A stretch of DNA of 32,913 nt from CAZQSS01 sp964596405 (GTDB lineage Bacteria > Patescibacteriota > Patescibacteriia > Magasanikbacterales > UBA10003): contig CAZQSS010000008.1 in the NCBI GenBank assembly GCA_964596405.1, forward strand, positions 1 through 32,913, read 5' to 3'. The translations under genes and the position numbers were made by a program. Of the stretch, positions 8,189 through 15,229 are shown one piece after another. How positions within the stretch are numbered: position 1 is the stretch's first letter; each line of letters opens with the position of its first letter. The notes beneath the pieces were generated by a model. It was not told the DNA's origin and did no database searches. It saw nothing but the letters and a program-made list of their open reading frames with translations.

Positions 8189-8217
8189 AACCTAACACAA
8201 ACCCCAAAGATTGTCAA
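8189..8217 (-). promoter_or_regulatory. Promoter driving the minus-strand gene at 7654-8070
   Basis: Read on the minus strand: -35 TTGACA (8217-8212), 17-bp spacer, -10 TAGGTT (8194-8189). The -35 forms half of the TGTCAACGGTTGACA palindrome shared with the divergent promoter. Confidence 0.6.
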
Positions 8218-8226
8218 CGGTTGACA
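8212..8226. promoter_or_regulatory. Palindrome of two back-to-back -35 boxes, possible operator
   Basis: TGTCAACGGTTGACA has perfect 7-bp arms around one G. Each arm contains a TTGACA -35 box facing outward, so one dimeric repressor bound here could silence both divergent genes (inference). Confidence 0.5.
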
Positions 8227-8250
8227 TCCGGAGCATCTTTCTGCTAAAGT
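8221..8250 (+). promoter_or_regulatory. Promoter driving the plus-strand gene at 8297
   Basis: -35 TTGACA at 8221-8226, 18-bp spacer, -10 TAAAGT at 8245-8250. Predicted start near 8257, about 40 nt before the ATG. Confidence 0.65.
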
Positions 8251-8296
8251 TGAGCCATAACCATCAATTCGGCCTTTAACAACCAAGGAGGACAAA

Positions 8297-9073
8297 ATGT
8301 GCGGTGAAGTGCCGGGCTGGATTAAAAAGGGTCGCACCGTACTGTACAAAAAGCAACGAGTGATTGTCACCGATTACTACTTTACCTGTCCTTGCGCGAT
8401 TGGCCACAAAGATCATCACGAATCCGACGACCTTTTGATGCTCAAATTAAAAGGCGTCGGTGAAGTCCCCGCGTTCAAAGTGGAGCGCGACCCCAAAAAC
8501 AAGCCGCCCCACAAGGTCAGAAAACAAAAAGATCCGCATCCCTCATTCAAAAAAGGCGAAGTTGTCTTTCACAGAGACAACACAAACCTAAACATCTGGA
8601 AGGAACGCGGCACGCGAGCGGTTGTAAAAAACTGCTACATTACCTGCCCGTGTGTGGAAGGCGATATATTCCACAGTCCGGGCCTTCAAACTCGGATAGT
8701 TGAACTGGAAGGCGTCGGCGAGGTTCCTTATGAAAACGTGATTAGTTATAAAGAGTATCTTGAAAAAAAACGTAGCGAACGGCGAATGAGCGCTATTTTT
8801 GGCGAAGCCGCAAGACGTGTCGCGGACGACTTCTACATTCCCACAGGCCGCCTCCACCTCACTCCCAGACGAAAACGGTCAAAAAAGAAAGGAGAAAAAA
8901 TGAGTCACAAAGGGCTAATCTGCAGAAAAATGACAAAAAAGGAGATAAGACGTCTTTCTAACGCCGTTTCCAACGCCATTAAATTGGCTCTGGCCGCGAT
9001 CAAAATTCGCGAGACAAGGGAAGCCTCCGAACGCCACAGGAAAAGAAAAAACAAACGAGAAAACAAACGCTAG
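8297..9073 (+). CDS. Duplicated-domain CPC-motif protein with basic tail, unrecognised
   Basis: 258 residues, start fixed by AAGGAGG at 8285-8291 (5-nt spacing). Two tandem copies of a ~55-65-residue module are visible: residues about 8-62 (KKGRTVLY, FTCPCAIGH, LKGVGEVPAF) and about 83-147 (KKGEVVFH, ITCPCVEGD, LEGVGEVPYE). Each has one CPC (31-33, 117-119) and one GVGEVP, so a metal-binding or small beta-barrel module is possible. Residues about 150-258 are strongly basic (RRKRSKKKGEK, then HRKRKNKRENKR), suggesting nucleic-acid contact. An in-frame ATG at 8900 (M202) has its own excellent Shine-Dalgarno, so a separate ~57-residue C-terminal product may be made. I know no family for it. Terminator follows. 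Confidence 0.75.
   Translation: MCGEVPGWIKKGRTVLYKKQRVIVTDYYFTCPCAIGHKDHHESDDLLMLKLKGVGEVPAFKVERDPKNKPPHKVRKQKDPHPSFKKGEVVFHRDNTNLNIWKERGTRAVVKNCYITCPCVEGDIFHSPGLQTRIVELEGVGEVPYENVISYKEYLEKKRSERRMSAIFGEAARRVADDFYIPTGRLHLTPRRKRSKKKGEKMSHKGLICRKMTKKEIRRLSNAVSNAIKLALAAIKIRETREASERHRKRKNKRENKR
8888..8902 (+). promoter_or_regulatory. Strong internal ribosome binding site and in-frame start
   Basis: AAAGGAG at 8888-8894, 5-nt A spacer, ATG at 8900-8902, in frame with the gene that starts at 8297. It could launch the basic C-terminal 57 residues as a separate protein. The codons also simply encode a Lys/Gly/Glu run, so the match may be a by-product. Confidence 0.45.
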
Positions 9074-9078
9074 CACAC

Positions 9079-9114
9079 AAAACCCCAGGATCAACTCCCG
9101 GGGTTTTTATTTTT
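9079..9114 (+). terminator. Intrinsic terminator after the duplicated-domain gene
   Basis: AACCCC (9081-9086) pairs with GGGGTT (9100-9105), extended by GGA/TCC past one mismatch, and is followed by TTTTTATTTTT. Confidence 0.85.
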
Positions 9115-9135
9115 AACTAAATTTCTTATCCAATC

Positions 9136-9165
9136 TATTCTCTTATTCGCACGAATAAGAGAATA
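9136..9165. repeat. Perfect 14-bp-arm palindrome
   Basis: TATTCTCTTATTCG, two-base CA centre, then the exact inverse. AT-rich, no T-tract. It lies between the terminator at 9079-9114 and the 3' end of the polysaccharide operon. Confidence 0.85.
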
Positions 9166-9168
9166 GTT

Positions 9169-9220
9169 ATCTGCTCTAATTCGCGCGCCTGCCTGCCGGT
9201 AGGCAGGAATTAGAGCAGAT
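9169..9220. repeat. 14-bp-arm palindrome with a CCTGCCTGCC element nested in its loop
   Basis: Arms ATCTGCTCTAATTC (9169-9182) and GAATTAGAGCAGAT (9207-9220) are perfect inverses. The loop contains the 20-bp palindrome CCTGCCTGCCGGTAGGCAGG at 9188-9207, as though one element had landed in another. Confidence 0.85.
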
Positions 9221-9242
9221 GAATAAATAAAAAAATGACGCT

Positions 9243-10328
9243 TTACATCTCAATAAAAGTATTGTCGCCCAAAATCATTTTGTGAGTTTGCGGTTTGTCC
9301 AAGTGGCCGGAGACAATGGAGGTGTTTCGGCCGATGATACTGTCAACAATTTTTATTTTGGAATCGATGTCCACATTTTCAAAAATAATGGAGCGCTCTA
9401 TCTCCGCGCTGCGGATTTCCGCGCCGGAACTGATGGTAGTGTGCGGGCCGATGCGGCAGGCCTCCAGCAGGCAGTTTTCCCCGATCATAACCGGCCCAAA
9501 AATCTGCGTGCCGGCTGAAATTTTACTGCCCTTGCCGATTTTTACTTTGCCTAACACCCGCGAACCGGTTTCAATCTCGCCCTCGTTTTTAAACTCTTCG
9601 GCTGGCAATTTATCCATTATCAGCTGATTGGCAATCAATAAATCATCCGGCTTGCCCGTATCCTTCCACCAACCGTCAATCTTTTCATAACCGACCGACT
9701 GGCCGTTTTTGAGAAAATAGGAATGAATGCTGGAAATTTCATATTCGCCGCGGGCGGACTTTTCAATCTGCCCAAAAGCGTCAAAAAATTTGCTGTTGTA
9801 AATATAAATGCCGGTCACGGCATAATCACTCGGCGGATCAGCCGGTTTTTCCAAAACATCAATCAGTTTGCCCGCGCTGTCAAATTGCGGCACGCCAAAA
9901 CGTTCCGGATCCGGCACTTGGGCAAAAGCCAAAAGGCAATCTAATTTTTCTTTTTCAAATCGATCCACCAATGGTTTAATACTAGAAAGGACGATATTAT
10001 CCGACAAATAAAATATAAACGGCTCGTCTCCCGCCCAGTCTTTAGCCAGATTAACCACATGAGCGATGCCCTGCGGGCCGCCCGTCTGCTCGTAATAATG
10101 AATTTTTACGCCCCAACGGCTGCCGTCGCCGACGACTTTTTGCAATTCAGTTTCGCCCGGATTTAAATTGATGGCAATTTCTGTCACGCCCGCCTCCACC
10201 ACTTTTTCAATGGCATAAAAAATCATCGGCTTATTGGCCAAAGGTATCAGGTGCTTATTAATTGTCGTGGTGATGGGCCGCAACCGCGTCGCCCGCCCGC
10301 CACCGGTCAAAATCGCTTTTTTTATCAT
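9243..10328 (-). CDS. Sugar-1-phosphate nucleotidyltransferase, long RmlA type (glucose-1-phosphate thymidylyltransferase)
   Basis: Probably makes dTDP-glucose (or a related NDP-sugar) from the sugar phosphate and NTP. The nucleotidyltransferase domain (about 1-235) shows AILTGGGRATRLRP at the N-terminus, SDNIV, and GWWKDTGKPDDLL. The 361-residue length comes from a C-terminal left-handed beta-helix (about 245-355, with hexapeptide-like GSRVLGKVKIGKGSKIS), as in long RmlA proteins. The binding loop reads GGGRATRLRP where GGxGTRLRP is usual. It is the last gene of the polysaccharide operon. A ~160-bp diverged copy of its 5' end lies at 25839-25999. GDP- or UDP-sugar specificity is not excluded. 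Confidence 0.85.
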   Translation of the reverse strand: MIKKAILTGGGRATRLRPITTTINKHLIPLANKPMIFYAIEKVVEAGVTEIAINLNPGETELQKVVGDGSRWGVKIHYYEQTGGPQGIAHVVNLAKDWAGDEPFIFYLSDNIVLSSIKPLVDRFEKEKLDCLLAFAQVPDPERFGVPQFDSAGKLIDVLEKPADPPSDYAVTGIYIYNSKFFDAFGQIEKSARGEYEISSIHSYFLKNGQSVGYEKIDGWWKDTGKPDDLLIANQLIMDKLPAEEFKNEGEIETGSRVLGKVKIGKGSKISAGTQIFGPVMIGENCLLEACRIGPHTTISSGAEIRSAEIERSIIFENVDIDSKIKIVDSIIGRNTSIVSGHLDKPQTHKMILGDNTFIEM

Positions 10329-10332
10329 ATAT

Positions 10333-11424
10333 CTACCAGCTTATCAATTTTTTAACAATTGTCCAATATAAGCTCATCAAAGGATTACCAACGTAAACAA
10401 GTAACGGATTTTTAATCGAATCGTCCTGAAATAAAATTTCACTGACAACCTCTTTCAACAATGTCTTGTCGGATACGGTGCGACGACTTTGAATTATCCG
10501 GCGTTTTTTAAGCCACAGCGGCCAATTGGCCAAATTGGCCCAGTAACGATAAACTGCCAGCCGTTCCGTAAACCAGCCACCTTTGATAGACATGAGAATC
10601 AATCCGATTTCCACTATCAGCTTGGTAGGCAGCAGCAAAATTAGTGTCGGTAATTTATAAAACATTAAAATAACCGCGTAACGGTTGCGCTCCATCCAAA
10701 AATATTTACTGACGCTCCGGCTGAATTCATATTGATGATAAACCATTGAATCGCGCGCCAAAACAATTTTGTAGCCCAAACTTTTGAGTCGGTATGAATA
10801 TTCCAAATCTTCGTGATATAAAAAGAAATCTTCGTCCAACCCGCCATATTGCTTAAGCAAATCCGCGCGCATCAGCAAACAGGCGCCGCTGGCGTAACCG
10901 ATTTCTTTGACCGGCGGCAAGTTGAGCTCAGCCGGAGTTTTTTTGTAGCCCCAGCAATAACCAAAACCCAAGTAATGCATTACGTTGCCGGCCGAATTGA
11001 CAAGTGTCGGATTGGCCGCCAACATCAAGAGCGACTGGGCCGCGCCAATTTTCTTGTCCGCTGCCATTGCCTCAACTAGCGGTTCTAAAAAACCCGGTGC
11101 CGGAAAAGCGTCATTATTGAGAAGAAAAACATAATCAAAACTGTTTTCAATGGCCCATTTGATACCAATATTGTTACCGCCGGCAAAACCCAAATTTTTT
11201 TCATTGGCAATCAAAGTTACGCGCGGTAAAACATTACCCGAAAGCGGCATAACTTTTTCTGCCAAAAATTCCTTAGCCGAACCAAACTCCGGGTGCGGGT
11301 TATCAACCACCACCAATTCGACTTTATCTTTGGGATAAGTCATTTTCCCCAAAGCCGTTGTCACTTTTTCTATGTAAGGCTCCGGGTGATAAGAAAGATA
11401 AATTATCGCTACTTTGGGTATCAT
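10333..11424 (-). CDS. Family 2 glycosyltransferase
   Basis: 363 residues from the ATG at 11424 (MIPKVAIIYLSYH), preferred because its ATG overlaps the preceding gene's TGA as ATGA. A GT-A fold is indicated by VELVVVDN, NEKNLGFAGGNN, LLNNDAFP (DxD-like position), and an acidic EDLEYSYRL motif after GGLDEDFFLYH. The C-terminal ~120 residues contain a hydrophobic, membrane-associating stretch (LPTLILLLPTKLIVEIGLIL). It probably adds a deoxyhexose or similar sugar to a lipid-linked glycan at the inner face of the membrane. Donor and acceptor cannot be told from sequence. Confidence 0.9.
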   Translation of the reverse strand: MIPKVAIIYLSYHPEPYIEKVTTALGKMTYPKDKVELVVVDNPHPEFGSAKEFLAEKVMPLSGNVLPRVTLIANEKNLGFAGGNNIGIKWAIENSFDYVFLLNNDAFPAPGFLEPLVEAMAADKKIGAAQSLLMLAANPTLVNSAGNVMHYLGFGYCWGYKKTPAELNLPPVKEIGYASGACLLMRADLLKQYGGLDEDFFLYHEDLEYSYRLKSLGYKIVLARDSMVYHQYEFSRSVSKYFWMERNRYAVILMFYKLPTLILLLPTKLIVEIGLILMSIKGGWFTERLAVYRYWANLANWPLWLKKRRIIQSRRTVSDKTLLKEVVSEILFQDDSIKNPLLVYVGNPLMSLYWTIVKKLISW

Positions 11425-12257
11425 AATTTCATAAATCGCCACTTCCACATATATTTAATCCAGCTGATGATGTGGGTGCGGGTTAAAGGATTTTTGATCA
11501 TTGATTGCCAAAACCCCTGCACTTTGGCCGAGGCTTTGCTGTGGCGGTGAATTAAACTGACTTCGTGATAATAATAAACGGGCCAGTGATGTTCCCAAAA
11601 CCGGCGACACAAGTCGCAATCTTCAAAATACATAAAAAAATTCTCGTCAAAACCTCCTGCCTGCCGGTAGGCAGGGCCGGCCTGGCGCAGAGCTTCGGCG
11701 CGAATAAATAACGCCGAACCGATCAACCAATCCACCGGCTGAGTTTTGTTGTGTTCAAAATCCTTCATTAAATATTTGTCCACCTTCTTTTTGTTGCGGC
11801 GCCATTCCCCCGCCTTGGATCGGCGATAAAACGGAATCCAAAAACTGGGGAACCGAAAACACGAATACTGCAGACTGCCATCAAGGTTGAGAAGTTTAGG
11901 GCCGATGAGTCCAAGCTTGGAATGCGTTTCCATAAATTCATACAGCTCGTCGAGCACGTTCTTGCTTTCGCCAAAAGAAATATCCGGATTTAAAATAAAA
12001 TAGTACTTGGCCTCCACGGATTGAATGCCGATATTTTGCGCCTTGCCAAAACCCCAATTGTAATCCTGGAGCAGATATTTCACCTCGGGGAAACCGTTTT
12101 TCACGTCCAGCCACATGCCGTTGCCCGGCGTGTTGTCCACCACCACCACTTGTGTTTTTAAATTTGAAGACGCCAAATCTTTCCGCAAATCAAGCAAAAG
12201 ATTGCGGACATCGTCCTCGGTTTTATAATTAACAATAATAATGGCGATATCTACCAT
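11421..12257 (-). CDS. Family 2 glycosyltransferase with in-frame palindromic insertion
   Basis: 278 residues, rhamnosyltransferase-like GT2: IAIIIVNYKTEDD, VVVVDNTPGN, NWGFGKAQN, ILNPDISF, GSALFIRAEAL, then GGFDENFFMYFEDCDLCRR, which contains the acidic catalytic motif. Between ALRQAG and GFDENFF sit seven extra residues (about 195-201, PAYRQAG) encoded by the 20-bp palindrome at 11656-11675. Without them the line would read ALRQAGGFDE, the normal form, so the insertion kept the frame. Start 2 nt after the previous stop; its TGA overlaps the next gene's ATG. Confidence 0.9.
   Translation of the reverse strand: MVDIAIIIVNYKTEDDVRNLLLDLRKDLASSNLKTQVVVVDNTPGNGMWLDVKNGFPEVKYLLQDYNWGFGKAQNIGIQSVEAKYYFILNPDISFGESKNVLDELYEFMETHSKLGLIGPKLLNLDGSLQYSCFRFPSFWIPFYRRSKAGEWRRNKKKVDKYLMKDFEHNKTQPVDWLIGSALFIRAEALRQAGPAYRQAGGFDENFFMYFEDCDLCRRFWEHHWPVYYYHEVSLIHRHSKASAKVQGFWQSMIKNPLTRTHIISWIKYMWKWRFMKL
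11656..11675. repeat. CCTGCCTGCC/GGYAGGCAGG palindrome inside a glycosyltransferase gene
   Basis: CCTGCCTGCCGGTAGGCAGG, coding for part of an extra PAYRQAG stretch just before the acidic catalytic motif. Same element as at 8131, 9188 and 15598. Confidence 0.9.
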
Positions 12258-12259
12258 AT

Positions 12260-13267
12260 TTAAATGTGTCTCTTTTTTATCATTTTCGGAGCCAGCCGCC
12301 AGATGTCAGCCCAGGCTTTAGATAAAACTTTTGGTTCTAAAATTAAAAGATAGAAAAATTTTCCCAGTTCATAAATAAAAATAAACGGTAACCGCCAAAA
12401 ATCGCGCCGGTCCAAATTTTTAATCAAAACAAAAATGTGGTTGCGATAAGAATAAAAATTAATCAGCTCCGACCGGTTATAATATTCTTGGGCGGTGCGG
12501 ACCAAACCGCCAGCCGTGCCGGCACTCCGGTCGTGATAAGCCACGGCCCGGGGCACGCAATACGCTTTAAAACCGGCCCGGCGCAACCGATAAGCCAAAT
12601 CCACGTCTTCTTTATAACTAAAAAAATCTTCGTCAAACAAACCCAGCTGTTTTATGGCGGTTATCCGGTAAACCGGCAACGCGCCCGAGACGCCGAATAC
12701 TTCAAACGGATAATTGTCATCCTGAGCGACTCCGCCAGCTAGCGGAGGAGTCGAAGGATCTTTCGATAGATTCTTCGACTTCGCTCCGCTCCGCTCAGAA
12801 TGACAAGATGGGACAGTCGTAATTTCCACCACCTGTCCTGTTATCAAAATCTTTAACCCCATTGAGTCAATTTTTTGCCGATCGTTTAGTTTCATAATCC
12901 GGCCGGTCACTGACCCAACTTCGGAATGTTGACCTAAAAAATCAACCAGTTTTTCAATGTAGTCCGGTTCTAAAACCGTATCCTGATTTAACAAAAACAC
13001 GTAACATGGAATATGAAGCGCGGAACATTGAGCGAACAATCGATTGTGAGCCGAAGCGAAACCAATGTTTTTGTCCGACTTAGTTATTTCATATCGACAC
13101 CAACCGCCGGTCAAAGCCCCCCCCAACTCTGCGACGGTGTTGTCGGTGGAACCGTTGTCCCAAATAAAAATCTGCCAATCTTTGTAAGTTTGATCTCGCA
13201 AAGACGCCAACAACGGCGAAAGATATTTGGCGCCATTCCAGGTGACTAATTGAATCGCCACGGTCAT
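12260..13267 (-). CDS. Family 2 glycosyltransferase with in-frame CHSERSEES-type insertion
   Basis: 335 residues. GT-A features: IQLVTWNGAKYL, IFIWDNGSTDNT, NIGFASAHN, FLLNQDTVLEPDYIEKL (DxD position), GLFDEDFFSYKEDVDLAYRL (acidic motif). Residues about 154-184 (CHSERSG through VAQDD) are foreign to the family and are encoded by an 89-bp imperfect palindrome at 12716-12804. The protein resumes with NYPFEVFGVSGALPVYR, so the frame is preserved. Its ATG overlaps the upstream gene's TGA by 4 bp. Probably a rhamnosyl- or deoxyhexosyltransferase acting at the membrane. Confidence 0.88.
   Translation of the reverse strand: MTVAIQLVTWNGAKYLSPLLASLRDQTYKDWQIFIWDNGSTDNTVAELGGALTGGWCRYEITKSDKNIGFASAHNRLFAQCSALHIPCYVFLLNQDTVLEPDYIEKLVDFLGQHSEVGSVTGRIMKLNDRQKIDSMGLKILITGQVVEITTVPSCHSERSGAKSKNLSKDPSTPPLAGGVAQDDNYPFEVFGVSGALPVYRITAIKQLGLFDEDFFSYKEDVDLAYRLRRAGFKAYCVPRAVAYHDRSAGTAGGLVRTAQEYYNRSELINFYSYRNHIFVLIKNLDRRDFWRLPFIFIYELGKFFYLLILEPKVLSKAWADIWRLAPKMIKKRHI
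12716..12804. repeat. CHSERSEES-type palindromic repeat inside a glycosyltransferase gene
   Basis: Starts GTCATCCTGAGCGA and ends GCTCAGAATGAC, i.e. inverted ends, with an internal hairpin CTCCGCC...GGCGGAG-like around AGCTAGC. Homologous to the intergenic copy at 165-246. Length compatible with readthrough in frame. Confidence 0.9.
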
Positions 13268-14106
13268 AATTTAAAAAATTGTGCCAACCAAGCCGCAGCC
13301 AAACCAATCGGCCGCAGGCAAAAAAGTACTCCATACTGCCAGCCCGGCTGCCATTTTTTAAAATACTTAAGCAGACTCTCGGTAAACATTTTTTGTTTTT
13401 CAAAAGTTTTCAACTGACCAAAACTCGCTCCGACATAATCAATGCACTTGACCACCGGAGTATACATCACTTGCCAGCCGGATTTTTTAACTTGTTGGCA
13501 GTAATCCACTTCTTCAAACCAAACAAAGTATCTTTCATCCAGCCCGCCGATTTTTTGGACAACTTCGCGGCGAATCATAAAAAATGAACCACGCACCGAA
13601 TCCACCTCGGCCGATTTTTCGTAATCAAAATCTTTCATCAAATAACCATCTAAAAGAGCCGGCGCCAAATGCGGCAACTTTAGAATCAAAAGCGACTGGT
13701 CCCAAACTCCCGGAAACCGCCGCGCCGAGGGCACCGTTTCCCCTTCTTCGTCAACCAAGTGGCAACCGGCCACGCCCGCCCGTGGCGAAACTTCCATAAA
13801 TTTCACCATACCATCCAGGGCGCCAGCTAAAATTTTCGTATCGGGATTTAAAAGCAAAATATATTTGCCTTGCGCGAAGTCCATGGCCTGATTATTGGCC
13901 CGCGCAAAACCCACATTTTCTTTATTGATAATCAACTTAATTTGCGGAAACTCTTCGGCCATCATTTGGACCGTGCCGTCATTGGAAGCGTTATCCACCA
14001 CAAAAATTTCCGCCCGCAAACTCATCGCGTCAGATAAAACCGACCGCAAGCATTCACGCAAGCGGCCGCGCACGTTCCACGAAACAATAATGACGGATAA
14101 ATCCAT
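13264..14106 (-). CDS. Family 2 glycosyltransferase (rhamnosyltransferase-like)
   Basis: 280 residues. LSVIIVSWNVRGRLRECL, IFVVDNASNDGT, ENVGFARANNQA, LLLNPDTKI, RGSFFMIRREV and GGLDERYFVWFEEVDYCQQ form a complete GT2 core of the WbbL/rhamnosyltransferase type. The final ~30 residues are hydrophobic and amphipathic, suggesting membrane association. Unlike the next two downstream genes it carries no visible insertion. It lies 1 nt after the isomerase gene stop and overlaps the next gene by ATGA. Sugar specificity unknown. Confidence 0.9.
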   Translation of the reverse strand: MDLSVIIVSWNVRGRLRECLRSVLSDAMSLRAEIFVVDNASNDGTVQMMAEEFPQIKLIINKENVGFARANNQAMDFAQGKYILLLNPDTKILAGALDGMVKFMEVSPRAGVAGCHLVDEEGETVPSARRFPGVWDQSLLILKLPHLAPALLDGYLMKDFDYEKSAEVDSVRGSFFMIRREVVQKIGGLDERYFVWFEEVDYCQQVKKSGWQVMYTPVVKCIDYVGASFGQLKTFEKQKMFTESLLKYFKKWQPGWQYGVLFCLRPIGLAAAWLAQFFKL

Positions 14107-14107
14107 A

Positions 14108-15181
14108 TCAACTTTTCATTTTTTGTTTGAAGTAATCAACGGCCGGAATGGGTGTTGGGTCAATGCCGTAAATCATGGCCAAATAAAATCCCAAATAACC
14201 GCCCAAAACCAGCATTTCAAAAGACTGACCCAGCCAGTCTGTTTCCTGCAATTGGTAAGCGGCCACGGTCATTCCTGATTTTTTAGCCACTTCTTTGGTA
14301 ATAACCGTTCTTTTTTGGATTTTTTCTTCATCCAGCAAGGATTCAAAAAATACCAGCGCCAAATCTTTTTTGACAAAATCCGGGAAAGTCAGGCCTTCCA
14401 TTAAATGATGATTGGCCTCGGGAATTAAAAACCAACCGGCAAAAACTTTGGCATTTTCATTTATCTGATTGCTCAACGTATGCAAGTTACCAGCCAACAT
14501 GCCGGAACCCAAAAAGAAAGGCACTTTATTGATAAGCTGTTTAGCCAGCAGTTTGGCGGCGTTTTCGTCTATCACTTTCTGAACACGCCATAATTCATTA
14601 TATCTTTTGACGGTTTTGATGACTTTTTGCGCTTCACGATCGTTAAATTTTATCAATTTTAATTTGCCGAACAAAACCATCAAACTGAAAAGCGAATAAC
14701 CCAAACCCATGCGCGGTGAGTGGCAGGGATTATTTTTTGGCTCAAAAATATACGCCGGCCATTTTTCTTTTGCCGCTAATTTGGCCAGCTCGCCGCCGGC
14801 CGCTACCACTAAAACCTTGGCGCCAATTTTTTTTGCTTCTTTGGCGCAGGATAAAATTTCTTCGGTCGTGCCGGAATAACTTAAAAGAAAAACCAGCGTG
14901 TCTTTATTGGTGTAAGCCGGCAGATGATAATCGTTGACAATTTCAATCGACACTTTCAATTCGGCGCGGTATAAAGATTTTAAAATGTGCGCGCCCAAAG
15001 CCGAACCACCCATACCCGCCACCACGATTTTGGATATTTTTTGATACTTGGCCGGCGGATTAAAACTTTTTAAATCATTCCAAACCTGCTGACACTGGCT
15101 TGCCAGGGCTGTAATTGAACCCATCATGTTAGATTTATCCAGCATTTTGATTTGTAACAAATTGTCTAAGTCCATAACCAA
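14108..15181 (-). CDS. Bifunctional phosphoglucose/phosphomannose isomerase (SIS domain)
   Basis: 357 residues. It has tandem SIS folds: KIVVAGMGGSALGAHIL (about 48-64) with LLSYSGTTEEILS binding the sugar phosphate, then FFLGSGMLAGN in the second SIS domain. The conserved EANHHLMEG stretch contains Glu/His residues used in aldose-ketose isomerisation in the archaeal-type PGI/PMI family. It interconverts fructose-6-P with glucose-6-P or mannose-6-P, feeding the sugar-1-phosphate used by the nucleotidyltransferase. Its location inside the glycan operon fits this supply role. Another in-frame Met lies at residue 3. Confidence 0.88.
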   Translation of the reverse strand: MVMDLDNLLQIKMLDKSNMMGSITALASQCQQVWNDLKSFNPPAKYQKISKIVVAGMGGSALGAHILKSLYRAELKVSIEIVNDYHLPAYTNKDTLVFLLSYSGTTEEILSCAKEAKKIGAKVLVVAAGGELAKLAAKEKWPAYIFEPKNNPCHSPRMGLGYSLFSLMVLFGKLKLIKFNDREAQKVIKTVKRYNELWRVQKVIDENAAKLLAKQLINKVPFFLGSGMLAGNLHTLSNQINENAKVFAGWFLIPEANHHLMEGLTFPDFVKKDLALVFFESLLDEEKIQKRTVITKEVAKKSGMTVAAYQLQETDWLGQSFEMLVLGGYLGFYLAMIYGIDPTPIPAVDYFKQKMKS

Positions 15182-15189
15182 GAATTAAG

Positions 15190-15229
15190 TCCCGACGCGT
15201 GCGGTCGGGATCCCGACTTTACGTCGGGA
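15190..15229. repeat. Tandem TCCCGAC/GTCGGGA hairpins overlapping the rmlD stop codon
   Basis: Two hairpins back to back: TCCCGAC 15190-15196 with GTCGGGA 15204-15210, and TCCCGAC 15211-15217 with GTCGGGA 15223-15229. The second supplies the last sense codons (Pro, Thr) and the TAA of the rmlD-like gene. Confidence 0.85.

Noticed and set aside
8071..8370. 100-residue N-terminal extension of the gene at 7654-8070
   Set aside because: The extension reads through the promoter, the leader and a palindromic repeat; GTG 8070 has a perfect Shine-Dalgarno at the right spacing.
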